From Eudromia elegans (lineage: Eukaryota; Chordata; Aves; Tinamiformes; Tinamidae): DNA of 64,000 nt. Shown piece by piece: positions 41,101 to 51,545 of the stretch. Position 1 is the stretch's first letter; every line of letters starts with the position of its first letter. The notes beneath the pieces were generated by a model, which made no database searches, was not told the origin of the DNA, and saw only the letters and a list, made by a program, of their open reading frames with translations. The stretch spans positions 2,673,338 through 2,737,337 of the forward strand of contig PTEX01000006.1 of the NCBI GenBank assembly GCA_003342815.1, written 5' to 3'. The position numbers and the translations under genes are program-made.

Positions 41101-42632
41101 AGTATCACTGAGCAAATCAACAATAAAACATTTGGAAGTACTTCAAACTGAGGTTAAATGTTTTCAGGTTCATAACTCATCTTTGGGTAAGGTGTTTTGA
41201 TATTCAGTTTAAATTTGTCACCGTCTTTGGTCTTCAGTACCTTTAGCAGGTTTTAGGTTCATCTGAGATTAAGCTGAACATTTCAGCATTCTCCAAGTCA
41301 GCAGTTGGTCTTATGTACAGCACCACTTAACCAGTGGTGCTGGGCTGTTTATTTTTCAAAGGTTCTCAAATGCAACAAATGGCTTTTTTAACCCCACACC
41401 AGACTGAAAGCTTTTTTTTTTCTTTTAATAGAATAAATGATGAGAGACTTCCTTCTAATTAAACCAGATTTGATAAAATAATTGAACTAATAAAGAGGAG
41501 GAGATTGCCTGAAATGGCATTTTAACCTCAATCTTTATTTGAATGGATTTTTTTTTTTTTTTTTAGTTTTTTGCTTTTTTTTAATGTGTCTGTTACAGAC
41601 AGTATCTTTATTTCTTAGAAACTTGCTTTTTTTTTTCTTTTTTGGGAAACCCCCAAACTATTTTTGTCTGGTTTTGGCCAAAAATATTTGGTTTTCTCTT
41701 ACCAAATTTCAAAAAGGTTGAATAGTTGGCTTTTCTGTGGGAAAGGCAATATTTTCCATTTTCTTCCTAGTTCTTCCTAGCTCTGCTTTTTTCACATTTC
41801 TGACAAGCAAAACAGTACAAATATACCTAGAAGTACAGCTGTTGTGTCAGGAAATACAAAAATAAAAATGAGATTTACGGTCTTTGAATTTTAGCCGGCT
41901 GCAGCACCAATATATTAAGCTCAGTCTTTCACTTAAATGCAAGCACAGATCTGTGCTCTTGTCACTGCGATGTGGAAAATACCGCTATGGGATTTTGCCA
42001 GTGACTCCAGTGAGGGCTGAGGGCAGCCGAAACAGCCCTTGATGTTGCCAAAAGGGGTCAGCTGCTCTGCTCTAATAGAGCTGGTGAGCTGTGTGTTCAT
42101 GTAGGTGCAGAATGTGTCAGATGAGGACACTGAGCTGCCTGAAAACTAATGGCTAGAAACAGGAAGGTTAATGTGGGCAAGAGGGAGTGGTAGGATCAGG
42201 CAGGGACCATGTGTTTTGGTGGCAGAATGGATTTATATTGGCTTGAAATTACAGTGTAACTACTGCCAAAATGTGTGCAGTGGTGATATATGCACCAGAT
42301 GATGCACCCCTGACCCCACAGAGAGCTGCAGATGTTCAGTTGTACACAGATGGAGTAGTTCTGTTTGAAAACACTTTATTACCCCTGCTGGAAAGCATAT
42401 CTTATGGGTGCTCTAGCTTGTTGGCATAAAATGTCATCCCTCAGCCTGACTCTTATTCTAGCTTGAGTTGTGAAGTTGAGGGAATAGATGTGTAGCTTCC
42501 ATCTAGATTTCTGCCTAGTCAGAGCTGCAGTCCTTAGTTCCTCAGTGACTGCCTGGACTCCTATTTGCCAGTCCCTGTTATACTTCCTATACTGATGGAG
42601 GTGGTGCTCAGGTGAGGGTGTTTGTTTGTTTG
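32161..42632. other. Non-coding block, no gene seen
   Basis: The longest frames are 130 codons (minus, 33087-33479) and 114 codons (plus, 37081-37425). Both are unremarkable in composition and face competing frames on other strands. Low-complexity items are the GT-type repeat at 35570-35595, A tracts at 36373-36386 and 38784-38799, and a T tract at 41548-41564. No RNA gene or recognisable repeat family was identified. Confidence 0.5.
35570..35595. repeat. (GT)n/(CGTG)n microsatellite
   Basis: Alternating purine-pyrimidine run: about five GT units, then 'cgtgcgtgcg', then 'tgtgt'. The embedded CGTG units keep three CpG sites in an otherwise CpG-poor region. Confidence 0.9.
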
Positions 42633-42659
42633 TTTTTTTTTTTTTTTTTTTTTTTTTTT
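42633..42659. repeat. Poly-T tract (27 T)
   Basis: 27 T residues preceded by three 'tttg' units. It may be the reverse-strand tail of a decayed retroposon, but no body is recognisable on either side. Confidence 0.92.
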
Positions 42660-44513
42660 CCTATTTTTCTCAAAGTAGATTGTGTGGATATTTTTGTCGA
42701 GCCTGAAACTGCTTTTCACAAGGTTTAAGACTGCTAGGTTTAATGCTGCTATTCAGTCTCTACTTTCTTACTCAAAACCAAAGAACAGAATCCCTTCACT
42801 TCCTTAGATCATGAGTGGAGCCTTTATTTGTGATTGAAACAAAGATGAAGGCTTAAACGCAGGGATTAGATAGTTAAGCTGTGGGTTTAGAAATACCAAT
42901 TTTTGCCATCAGATAATTTTGTGATAGTTCTATAAAGAAGGCTCTTCAACAAAAACTGGAAGGAATTCAGGAGTGAGGAATTCCAGCAGTGAGAACTTGA
43001 GATGTTTGGGAAATCAGGAGCAAACTGAAACTGAGGTCTTAGAAATGGCAGTATTTTTTTTTTTCTGGTGCCAAAAAGCAAGCCAAGTTATTTTGTCCTG
43101 AATAATCTGTAGATTTCATCTCTCTTGAAGTGCCCATGGGATTCTCTGACAGTGCTTTGGAATCTGTGGTTCTACTTGGTGCAGTGTTTTACAGCTTCAT
43201 AACAAAATTCTGAAGTTGATTTGTGTAATGGATAGAGTGGAGTTCAGTATGTATTTGATCTCTTTTAATAAGAAGAAAACTTAACCATTCTGTAAACAAA
43301 GACTCAACCCAATGTGACTATACCTAAAAAAAAAAAAAAAAGGCCCTCTCTTGGATTGTGGAAATGGTGTATCTTGTATCTTCTTCACTTACTAAAACAT
43401 AAGGCCTTAATTTCAGAGCTAAGAATAAGACAGATGACAAAGAATAAGATTGGACTGGAAACTATGCAGTATGGGAGGATGTACCTAACTCCAGTGAAAA
43501 TAGTTACAGTTGAGTCACTTTGATGAAAGCCTGTACAGCAGACCCCTAGAATGCAATAAATGTGTATTTGAACATATGGAGCCAATGATTAAGTGAAGAG
43601 TACTTGAGAACAATATTTTAAGCTGGATAGCTTTTTTCAGTTACCATGAAAATGTATACTGTTGTATAGATTTCCTTCCTCTTTCCCACAGTATCTGAAA
43701 TGTTGGGGCCAGAAACAACCCGTTATCTAGCCTCCCACTGGACACTCATCATGCACTGTCTTTATTCAAAGTCAGTCTGTTCTGCAGCACCTCAGCCTGT
43801 AGTGGACGCTGACTTTCTCTTTCCCATTATGGGCAGAAATCATCACATTCAGGAAAAATCAGGCAGACCACCCAAAGCCAGCTTAGCTCAGCAGCAGTGA
43901 CCCTATAAGACATGGCATTGTAGATGTTAACCATGCTGTACTGAGATCAAGATCTTCCTTTTGAATATTTTCTTCGGATAGATTCTTTGACTTGTTAGTG
44001 AAAACCTTATCTTTGTATTTCCCTTCTTTTTTATCTTGCGAAAGGACTAATAGTAGGAAAGGCTATTATATTTTGAACTTTTTATGCATCTGAAATGGGT
44101 ACAGATTTAAGTCTATAGAATATTGCAAACCAGGGCAGGGAAAAAAAAATTAGAGAGGTGATGCCTTTTTACCAGGGCAAGTGATATAACCATAGATAAA
44201 AGAAGCTCATGCTCATTATAACCTCATTATATTTTTCAATGCTCATTTTTCCAACTTTGATGTGACTTTCTCCAGTAATTTCCATAGCAATGTGAATCCA
44301 TTTTTTTTGTCATTATTAATGATGAATTAAAATGTAAGAGTGTGTTCACTCCAGAGATAACACAAAGTTATCTGTGTTTTCTGGAAGTTGCGATATAAGA
44401 ACACCCTGAGTGATGTATTCCTCTGAAATCCTATACTTTATGTATCTAGCATAAAAAGTATGTGAGATAAACAAGTGTTGTGAGTCTATGGCATTGTACT
44501 AGCAAATGTAGAT

Positions 44514-44533
44514 ACCCGAATGTGTATTCGGGT
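44514..44533. repeat. Inverted repeat (8-bp stem, 4-base loop)
   Basis: 'acccgaat' (44514-44521) and 'attcgggt' (44526-44533) are perfect reverse complements around 'gtgt'. A second small hairpin ('cacat'...'atgtg') follows within 25 bases. Each arm keeps a CpG despite the CpG-poor surroundings. Confidence 0.85.
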
Positions 44534-46163
44534 GAGCATGACACATGAAATGTGTGATGTGTGTATTAGGTACCTTTATTTTGTAAAATACCTGAAGTTA
44601 AGTTCTGACTCTTCACTGCAATGTGCTATCATAGAAATCCTGGTTTACTGAAGTGTTAAGTTCACTGCTGTTCAGGAAACAGTTTCTCTGAATTCCATTT
44701 TCTCTGTTTTTAATAAATCTTGGTTTTGGCTAGGATCCTTCTTGCCTAGGTAATTTTACAAAAATGTCTGTAGAATGCTGAGAACCCCATCAGCATTATG
44801 AAGAAGACCTTAAGAGTTTCCAGAATTTAAAAGTTCCTCTTAGTGCCAATCATTGGACAGAAGTGATATTATTCTGTTCTGTTCTAGTAAATTCTGCCTG
44901 CCATCAGGCTACAGTGAACAAACAAAAATGCAGAAGCCCACAGACTAAGAGAAAGATGAAAATTGGTGTTGGTTAGAGTCAGTGTAATATGAAACAACAT
45001 GAAAGATCTTTTAATTGCTGCTTGTCTGAACACCAGTAAGCTCTTGCAGCCCATGAGGAATGCCATCCCTTAGCCATCATGTTAGATGGAGCATTAGTCA
45101 CAGCACGAGCTCGGTAACTTGCTGAAATTTCTCTGCATAAGGGAAATCCTTGGAGGATTTGTTAGGTCAGGTCTATAGCTGCCTGGGCTTGCCAGAGCTG
45201 TGTGGAACAGCCAAAGTATCTTGAAAAGGCAATGCTTGGTCTGCAATAAGATGGCTCCGGCCTTTGAAAAAAACCCAATGAATTCACTCCAGTGCTGCAG
45301 GTAGCATTTCAAGTGCTAGGGTATTTGGGTGCTATAGAGATTAGTGCTATTACAAGATATACCCCCAAATCTGATTTTGCCAGTTACTTCCCCAAATAAG
45401 GTCTTTCAGCAGTTGTTCTAAGCACTTTCTTGACAGTGGCAAACAACCTTCCAGAAACTAATAGTTATAGAAAATGTAAAAACATTGTTACTTCTGTTAT
45501 ATAAAAGACAGTATGCCTTATTTCCTATCTGCTAAAAAAACCCACTGAATAAACACAGCTGTTGAAAATCTTGAAGTACAAAACAAATGTCTTCTTCATG
45601 TTTTATGATATATAGCTTTAATATTTCAGACTCATTGCATAGTAGCTGATATGCATTTAGCGCTAAGCCAGATTGCACGGTATGCTTGGAGATGAAGTTT
45701 AATCCATGGGAAGTGTGTGTTCTAGTAGTTACTTCCAGCCTTTTTGACAGACATTTCATAAGGGGGAGAATGTACAGTATAATTTCTGGCAGATCATTCA
45801 GTAATAAAACTTAAGAATAAATTCATAACTTTATTAACACTTTCAGTCCTGTGAGACCTGATCCTGCATTTAACCAACTCCAGGTGGAGGTACAAGGTGA
45901 TGCACAGGTATACAGGATGTATAGACACACTAGTATGCACATGAAATATGATTTATGATATATATGAGCTAGAATATGTTTGAAAATCCCATACAAAGAA
46001 CCCACTTCCTAAAACGGAGATTACGGTAAGAAGGTCAGAGGCAAGTCTCAGTTGTTTTGTTCCACATATCTGCTTTGACTTAGTCACTTATTCAGTTTTT
46101 GTCTGAATGAAAATTCCAGCCTCTTTTCAGGGAAAATTTTGAGACCAGATTTGTAGGAATAAT

Positions 46164-46205
46164 TATTTTTTCATTTCATTTGCTGAGCTAAAAAATGAAA
46201 AAATA
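46164..46205. repeat. Inverted repeat (13-bp stem, 16-base loop)
   Basis: The left arm 46164-46176 ('tattttttcattt') is the perfect reverse complement of the right arm 46193-46205 ('aaatgaaaaaata'), separated by 16 bases. The stem is AT-rich, so it would be weak as RNA but could extrude as DNA. There is no adjoining T run to suggest a terminator and no gene nearby. Confidence 0.85.
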
Positions 46206-47473
46206 TTTCAGATTGACTTGAAGTGAAATTTTTTTGTTTATACCACTGTAATTAAACCCTCAAATATAATGCAAGAAAACACTGGTTTTTGCTCTAATTA
46301 AATATTTAAAGCACTGAAATACTTAATTTCATATAAAAGAGATGCTTTTAACTTTTTCTTTGACACTGAGTTATAATTTTTAAAGAATACTTTGCTTAAA
46401 ATATCATTCTTTCAAAAAAAAAATCTTGTTGAAAATACATTTAAGCAAAACATTTCAACATTTTTGAGGCTTTAGTGTTCCTCTCTGTCCAACCGTATTT
46501 TCTAAAAAATAACCTTCTGAGTGTTTTTTTTACCTGGTTTCATGGTTGATTTTTTTCAGCTGTCCCAGTCATTTTCTGATAGCTGCATATTGTGAAGTAA
46601 TGTGTTTTGCAGAGTCCTTTAGAGAACTGTGATATCTGAATTTTATGTTTGTAAGAGTATGTATGGACATATGAAGACCCCTCTTATCCATGGTTGGTGT
46701 ATTTTGCTGATTAGGCTTGTCTGAACCTTGAAAATTTATAGTTTCTGTAGGACAGAAGAACCTTTCAGCATGGTTTGCAGCATTTGGAAGGAAATCAGAC
46801 CAACCCTCATGTTTTTGTGTCCATCTCCACTATTCACTGGATCTCTATCAGTATTAGATGACTTTGGAAAACATGCAGTGTTTGTGAGGTTTATGGAAGA
46901 TAGAAGAAGGAGGATTTGAAGCATGTATTGAGTAAGAGGAGTGATTTTGGAGCATATTTTGGTTAGGGACAATTTAATTCCACATTTCATTTGAATAGAT
47001 TGGTGTTCAGAAATCTGTGTAGTATTGATTTCAGGGTGCCATTTGAATACTCCTCAGTTTCAGTACTGATGTCCTACCTAGCAGTCAAGATAACATTTAG
47101 TGGAAAATTATGTATTTTAATTGTAGCAACTAAGATCTGGCCCAGTAGCCATAAAGAGTGTAACCGATGAAGTGACACACCCTAATGCTTGTTTTAATTT
47201 CAGTATTCCTCATCTGACAAATCTGACATTTTCATTCTTTGCAAGCCCTAGTGTTAGATGTGTCAAAATCTCTATGAAATTAATAAACAGAATCTGAAAG
47301 TTCCAGATGGTCAACAGTACTGCAGGCAGTCTATCTATGACAACAGTTTGAAAATACTTTAAAATGCTTGTTGCAATACAGCCCGTGACTCCAATTGTTA
47401 GCACTTGGGTCATGGAAGTCTTCCTGCAATCATGAAAGCAAGCTCAGCTTCCAGTCAGATAAATGAGGTAACT

Positions 47474-47476
<3 letters not shown>

Positions 47477-47505
<29 letters not shown>
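47477..47505. repeat. Poly-T tract (29 T)
   Basis: 29 consecutive T residues after 'ggtaacttga', the longest homopolymer in the window. No retroposon body was recognised on either side. Confidence 0.92.
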
Positions 47506-47508
<3 letters not shown>

Positions 47509-48689
47509 AATCTGTGTGTAGTCATCTGCAGTGTCTTAGGGCATGTTGTCAGGTAAAAACTGCACAAGTTGTTTCCTAATAGGTTCAGCACAAGCAGCTA
47601 GACCAAAACTGTCCACAGCATTTGGGGTTTGATATACTCATGTTTCACTGAGTTTAAAAGAAAGCTGCTGAGCATTTTCCTGGAGCTTATTTCCTAAATA
47701 TCTTTATACTTTTCTCTAAGTACATTAGGAAGGTGTCTGAATGCCCAGGGCTTGATTTGTCAGGAAGACTCATACATGCCCTCCAGTTGTCTTCTCTATG
47801 ATTTTATGTACTTCAAAGTGCAAATATGTGATAGTTGCAGATCTGTATGCAGCCTGAGAAATGTGCTCTACAAATGTTTAAAGTCTTAGGAGTCTATGTT
47901 ATAAGTGTAGATACCCACAATGGGAAAGTGTAACCAGTGGATAGGTTTTCATTCTCCCTCCTTCATGCCTAACCAACTGTATACCTCGTGTGCCTACTTT
48001 GTATATACTAATGCAGAAATACATATGTAATGTGAAATTTCAGATTAACTTTCTCTCAATGAGTGACATGTTTTGTAACTCCCCTCATTCCCTAGAATGA
48101 TCAGGCTATTTCCTCCTATAGGCTGGAGTGAAAGATTATATCAAAGTGACATTTCAAAATTTAGACTAGGGCAGAAGGACAAGCATTGAGATTCTGCCAC
48201 TAGCCATGAAATTTCATTCGCATATAATACTGTCTGTATGAATGATGAAAACATTATACAAATAGCTATCTAAATTCTAGAGTATGTCCTTTCTGTATAT
48301 ATTATGAACTGGAACCTGAATTTTCTCATGGTTATATCAATTTTACATCATTGTTTTCTTTGCTGATTTTAATCATCTTATTAGAGTATACATGCGGACA
48401 CTTATTCCACATGGAAGGGAAGAGAATTATATTGCACCAGAGCTTCAGTCCATATCTCATCTCCTGTCCTGATCCAGCAATAGCAACTACCTCTATTGTC
48501 AGGGAAAGTTGAAATATCCCCAAGCCCATCTGCCAAAAAAGAATAGATGAAACTGAGAAGAAATTCCTTTCTGACCCCACACTCCCAAACAATTAACTTA
48601 TTTCCTGAAAAATGCAATATTAATGCCCAACTCATTGTTCTAACTAGCATAGCTACAGGAATCGTTAGTGGTCATAAAGTGATACATTC

Positions 48690-48880
48690 ATTTTAAAAGT
48701 CCATCTGCAGCCACTGACTCAGTGACAACTAACAGCAGTGCATTCCACAGGTCCGCCATAGATAACACAAAGAAGGAATTGTTTTTTTAAACTTTGTAAC
48801 ATTTTCTTGCAATAAGTTCCAAAGAAAAATTTTTCTGTGCATAGAGTTGCGTGCGGTACTGGGCCTGCCTTTGAAGCAAA
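48690..48880 (-). mobile_element. Possible L3/CR1-like relic, antisense
   Basis: 'gcattccacaggt' near 48739 followed by 'aacacaaagaaggaatt' and 'ttgcaataagttcc' resembles the reverse complement of the L3/CR1 3' region, where a 'tgtggaattc' block lies near a 'ttcacacagcgcataa' block. Divergence is high and the extent uncertain, so this is a tentative call. Confidence 0.3.
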
Positions 48881-49689
48881 AGAGAAAGAAGCACATGTCC
48901 TGAGGTTTTCCAGTAACTTTTGAACCCAGCTTAAACTATAGATGTCTAAACAAAATACTCATTTTCATCTCCTGGTTCTAAGCTTGACTTTTGCATGTAA
49001 CATTCATGTTTTGAATGGAGGATGGGAAGAGGAAAGAAAAGATGGACTGAAAAAATCTAATGTATATCATGAAAAGCAAGTACTATTTAATGGCATTTGT
49101 GCTACATAGATTTGGTTCTTATTATTCTTACATTTTCAGTTGTATAAGTCCTGTCAATCTCATTAAATGCAAAGAAAATAGCAAAACCAACATGCCTTAT
49201 TACCCTATAGAGACAGGGTAAAGATTTGTACAGCACGTACAGAACTAACCATTAAGTAAATGTTAAATTTTAGTTACGTTAATTGTGCCATGTGAGTAGT
49301 TTGAATAATTCCTTAGCGGTACCTATTGAAGAAAAGTGGTATCTTGGATATGTTTAATTATTATGTGTGGACGCTGCACAAGAGAAGGATATAATCCCAT
49401 CTGTAAACTCATTATCTTTCATCATTAGCCCATGAATTAACTTTTGCTCCTCAAGAAGAAGAAAGAGAAGCTCTTTCGGGAAGCTTTACTCACATGATTG
49501 TAGGAAAACATGTTCTTTTTTCTTGTCTAAATTAATTTAGGCTCAGTTTATTCCTGTGCCAACATAGTCCTTTGGTTAGTTCTTTAGACTTTACCCCATG
49601 CAAGCTAATTTGTAGAAAGGAACCGCATTTTTTCTGTGCAACCATTTTTGTTTCTCCTCCCAAAGTAGACTCGGTTCCGAACAAGGATG

Positions 49690-49985
49690 ACTCATTCTTT
49701 TTTGTACCTGTTCTAGACTGAGTTAATCTTTGCACAAAACTTAACAGAACTCCAGCTGCGGTTTGTTGTTATCTTGCACAATGACATTAATATGTCCTTA
49801 CTTCTTCTGGAAATATTTTGCTTTTGCTAGTATCCTATTACATTTTATCATCGTACCGGTGACTCATAATGATCTTGTGATTAAGTTCTACGCCCAGGTC
49901 TTTTGCTTGATCTGTCATTTCCAGCTGACCGGAACTTTTTTATAATGGGACTTATTAGTCATGGTACACATGGTGAAGAAATATG
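49690..49985 (-). mobile_element. Ancient CR1-like LINE fragment, antisense
   Basis: On the plus strand, successive blocks match the reverse complement of old amniote CR1 3' sequence. They are 'acagaactccagctgcgg' near 49745, 'aatgacattaatatgtcc' near 49780, 'tctggaaatattttgc' near 49806, 'gtgactcataatgatcttgt' near 49859, 'acgcccaggtctttt' near 49891 and 'ttccagctgaccgg' near 49919. The order agrees with a single insertion whose 3' end lies to the left. Similar-feeling sequence may continue to about 50390, but I could not align it. The element is long dead. Confidence 0.55.
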
Positions 49986-50373
49986 TTGGCTATCACATTC
50001 AGGAGTAAATGGGTCCCACCATATTTGGTAACATACTTTTTCCAATCTAAGTCTGGAATATTAATATCTCCACATAATGACAATTTTGATAGCCATTATC
50101 TTTCCAGCAAGATATTAACGAGGTCTTTATCCTTGAACAGATTTGACCCTAGTGAGGAATGACTAACTTTGAACTCTAATTCATTTTACAGTCCTTCTTT
50201 TGAGTTGATTCTGACCTCACAAGCTTCAGTTTTATCCATGTTAAAACAAATTTTTAGTTGCAGAACTGATCTTCATTTCTTCTTGTTTTATTTTTAGCTT
50301 TATAGAAGAGTATCTTGCGTTTCAATGCTCATGTTCCAATCATGACTGACATGCTAGCATGTTTTGTTATGTC

Positions 50374-50826
50374 TCAGCTATGTGATTTCAGGTCCCATAC
50401 CATTGATTTAACTGCCTCTGTTTTGTTACTGTGCCACTTTTGATTATTCTCCTTACATGTAAGTTGCCTCTCTCTTATTGCATCCACTTCAACTAGATCA
50501 TGTATAATCCTTTCAGGAACTGAACTGTCTCCATGGTTACTACTATCTTCTCTGTTCAAACTTCTTTTTTTCTTTGCAGATTCCGCAGCTTTCTTTTTTC
50601 TTTTTACTGTGCTGTACCGTTGCTTAAACTGCTTTTCCTTCTCCTGTGTAACAAAATCACAGAGAGCTGCAGAGCTGGACATAACTCTGTTCTTCCTTGG
50701 GTCTCTTAGTTTAAAACTCATTTGAATGTTCATGACAGTTTGACTTTTACAAGACCAATCCGTCACGTAGTCAGGTAGGGGCCATTTTAAGAGAACTAGA
50801 TGCTTTTCTCTAGTCACTTCATTATG
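50374..50826 (-). other. Unrecognised lysine-rich open frame, 147-151 codons
   Basis: A minus-strand frame runs without a stop from just after TAA near 50838 to the stop at 50374. The only start near its beginning is a GTG at 50817, and the first in-frame ATG comes later. The middle carries a basic cluster (YSTVKRKKKAAESAKKKRS), giving a nuclear-protein-like composition. I do not recognise the product. By a simple stop-frequency estimate a 150-codon frame is expected about once by chance in a window of this size and AT content, so length alone proves nothing. Its interest is that it lies beside another coding-like minus-strand interval (50964-51401). No splice sites, promoter or poly-A signal clearly frame it. 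Confidence 0.2.
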
Positions 50827-50963
50827 CGCCTTTTAATTATAGTATTTTCTTGAGTGCATTTTTCAGGCCTGACAAATAACAAACTCTTTTTTCTAGTAAG
50901 AAGGTAAATTATTTGTAAATATATTATCATTTCCCATAAAGAGATATATGTGGAAGAAAACAG

Positions 50964-51545
50964 TTATTTCATCCAGTCTTCACACAACACAGCAGCCTCT
51001 TGCAGAGGCCGTAGCGAGTGTACAAAGTCAATCATCTCGATTTGGCAGCGAAGTTCTTTAATGTAAATCTCAGGCAAGCCACAAAGCCATTTTGGCTGCC
51101 ACTTCTCAGAGAGCTGCTTGTGGATGTAGCATTTATGCTGACAAATCTTCCCATCACCCTGATCCAAAGAAATGTCCCTGTGGAAATACTTTTGGACATA
51201 CAACCTTTAGCTGGCAATTTTTCTTTAGATGCCTGGCTTTTTGCCAGAAAAGGCTGTTTCCAATTCATCTGAGGACAATATTTTTCATAATTCTGATTTC
51301 TTCAAAGACACTTCTAACTGCTCATTCTCACTAACCAAACAGCTGCCTTTTTCTGAACGGATCCACATAGGGCTACGCTGTGGAGCCGATGTCACTGAAC
51401 ACTATCAGTGCCTTCAGCTAAGTCTGCCAGATGTCTTCAGGCTTATTTAACAACACTGCATTTAAGGAGCTCATGAGGATCTGGAGGGTCCACCAGAGTA
51501 GGAGCAGAAATAAAATAAAAGGTTAGAGTCGTGTATGCTCTTACC
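50964..51545 (-). pseudogene. Coding-like, stop-interrupted minus-strand interval of unknown origin
   Basis: One minus-strand frame, from the stop at 50964-50966 up to about 51401, spans 146 codons. It has only three internal stops, clustered at 51207-51209, 51225-51227 and 51285-51287. The 80 codons nearest the end are fully open and protein-like (for example WQPKWLCGLPEIYIKEL and a terminal EDWMK). Just upstream on the same strand, a consensus 5' splice donor (AG|GTAAGA) has its boundary at 51544/51545 and follows a second protein-like stretch in a different frame. One reading is the remains of a decayed gene or processed copy. The alternative is a chance shortage of stops in this slightly richer sequence, since plus-strand frames of 80-90 codons overlap it. 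I do not recognise a family. Confidence 0.22.

Larger units (their letters stand above)
42660..48689. other. Non-coding block, no gene seen
   Basis: No frame exceeds 90 codons. The block contains two perfect hairpins (44514-44533 and 46164-46205), a 16-base A tract at 43326-43341 and a 29-base T tract at 47477-47505. No repeat family or RNA gene was recognised. Confidence 0.55.
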
